A program made the translations under genes and the position numbers. From Bryobacterales bacterium (lineage in GTDB: Bacteria > Acidobacteriota > Terriglobia > Bryobacterales > Bryobacteraceae), in NCBI GenBank assembly GCA_003487005.1, contig DNFG01000270.1:3958-9962 (forward strand): a stretch of DNA of 6,005 nucleotides. The letters are read 5' to 3'. Below, in pieces: positions 5,731 through 6,005 of the stretch. Below the pieces are notes generated by a model that saw only the letters and a program-made list of their open reading frames with translations, had not been told where the DNA came from and did not search any database. Numbering within the stretch: position 1 is the stretch's first letter; each line of letters starts with the position of its first letter.

Positions 5731-6005
5731 TGCTGCTCCGTTGCGCGACCACCAATCCGGGCAAGCTGCGCGAATTTCGCGCGGCAGTCGATCATCTCGG
5801 CTTCAAGGGGCTTTCCATCGAGCCTCTGGACGGGCTGAGCGGCTTGCCCGTGCCCGTCGAAGACGGCGCGACATTCGAGGCGAACGCCATCAAGAAGGCC
5901 GTACATTATTCTGCCTTTGCGGACGACCCCGTCTTCGCGGACGATTCGGGCCTCGAAGTGGACGCGCTGAACGGCGCACCCGGCGAACGCCATCAAGAAG
6001 GCCGT
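5730..6005 (+). CDS. rdgB: XTP/dITP diphosphatase (RdgB/HAM1), 3' part missing
   Basis: RdgB hydrolyses dITP, ITP and XTP to monophosphate and pyrophosphate, keeping deaminated purines out of DNA and RNA. The ATG at 5730 overlaps the rph stop by one base (TGATG). The visible part starts with LLRCATTNPGK (2-12), the substrate-binding T-x-N-x-G-K motif, followed by TFEANAIKKA (48-57) and FADDSGLEVDAL (69-80) with the catalytic Asp region. About 92 of the usual 190-200 codons lie inside the window. After N-G-A-P-G (81-85) the family normally continues with something like V-x-S-A-R; here it reads E-R-H-Q-E-G-R, encoded by a repeat of upstream DNA in a shifted frame. The frame is therefore trustworthy only to about 5984, and the true continuation is not in this sequence. 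Confidence 0.93.
   Translation, partial: MLLRCATTNPGKLREFRAAVDHLGFKGLSIEPLDGLSGLPVPVEDGATFEANAIKKAVHYSAFADDPVFADDSGLEVDALNGAPGERHQEGR
5879..5902 (+). repeat. First copy of a 24-base exact direct repeat inside rdgB
   Basis: This copy encodes the conserved E-A-N-A-I-K-K-A-V block in frame, so it is the genuine one. It is identical base for base to 5982-6005. Confidence 0.95.
5982..6005 (+). repeat. Second copy of the 24-base repeat, ending exactly at the window end
   Basis: The copy is offset by 103 bases from the first, not a multiple of three, so it shifts the reading frame. It begins exactly where the rdgB reading departs from the family pattern and reaches the last base of the window, as expected of a contig end trapped in a repeat or a false overlap. 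Confidence 0.95.

Overview
The window is GC-rich bacterial chromosomal DNA with tightly packed genes, short gene overlaps and no mobile elements, RNA genes or CRISPR arrays that I can see. The gene set, above all the unusual glucose-6-phosphate-isomerase-like protein followed by a DUF1349 gene, and the rph-rdgB pair behind a tiny membrane protein, looks to me like Acidobacteriota (Bryobacterales/Solibacter type). That assignment comes from general resemblance, not from a search.

Left third (1-2325, minus strand): a two-gene unit read leftwards. A small lipoprotein of unknown function (1909-2325) overlaps by 25 bases the start of a large membrane-anchored transglutaminase-like protein (1933 down to base 1, running off the window). 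The latter has several N-terminal membrane helices, an intact Cys-His-Asp transglutaminase core, another helix, and what looks like the beginning of a DUF4129 tail. This is the DUF3488/TgpA architecture.

Middle (2326-4824): a 55-base divergent promoter region (2326-2380) leads into the plus strand. A 624-residue phosphoglucose-isomerase-family protein (2381-4255) overlaps a DUF1349 protein (4243-4824). The isomerase keeps several family landmarks (the catalytic Glu block, the Q-P-x-V-E-x-x-K block, the Arg of the G-G-R block), but its sugar-phosphate-binding Ser/Thr loop is largely replaced by Met, Ala and Gly. It also carries the C-terminal extension otherwise known from transaldolase-isomerase fusions. 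The overlap suggests the two proteins are made together and may act on a related sugar substrate.

Right (4850-6005): a 47-residue single-helix membrane protein, then rph (RNase PH), then rdgB (inosine/xanthosine triphosphate pyrophosphatase). rph and rdgB share one base (TGATG). This is a housekeeping unit for tRNA 3'-end maturation and nucleotide-pool cleaning. rdgB is cut by the window end, and its last 24 bases exactly repeat a segment 103 bases upstream, just where the family sequence should continue differently. This is probably a contig-end assembly artefact, or else a tandem duplication.

Three genes (the lipoprotein, the isomerase-like gene and the 47-residue protein) have a -10-like hexamer only 7-9 bases before the start codon, which suggests leaderless or near-leaderless transcripts. 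The most interesting protein is the isomerase homologue with the altered phosphate loop. I see no clear evidence of a wholly new multi-gene system.
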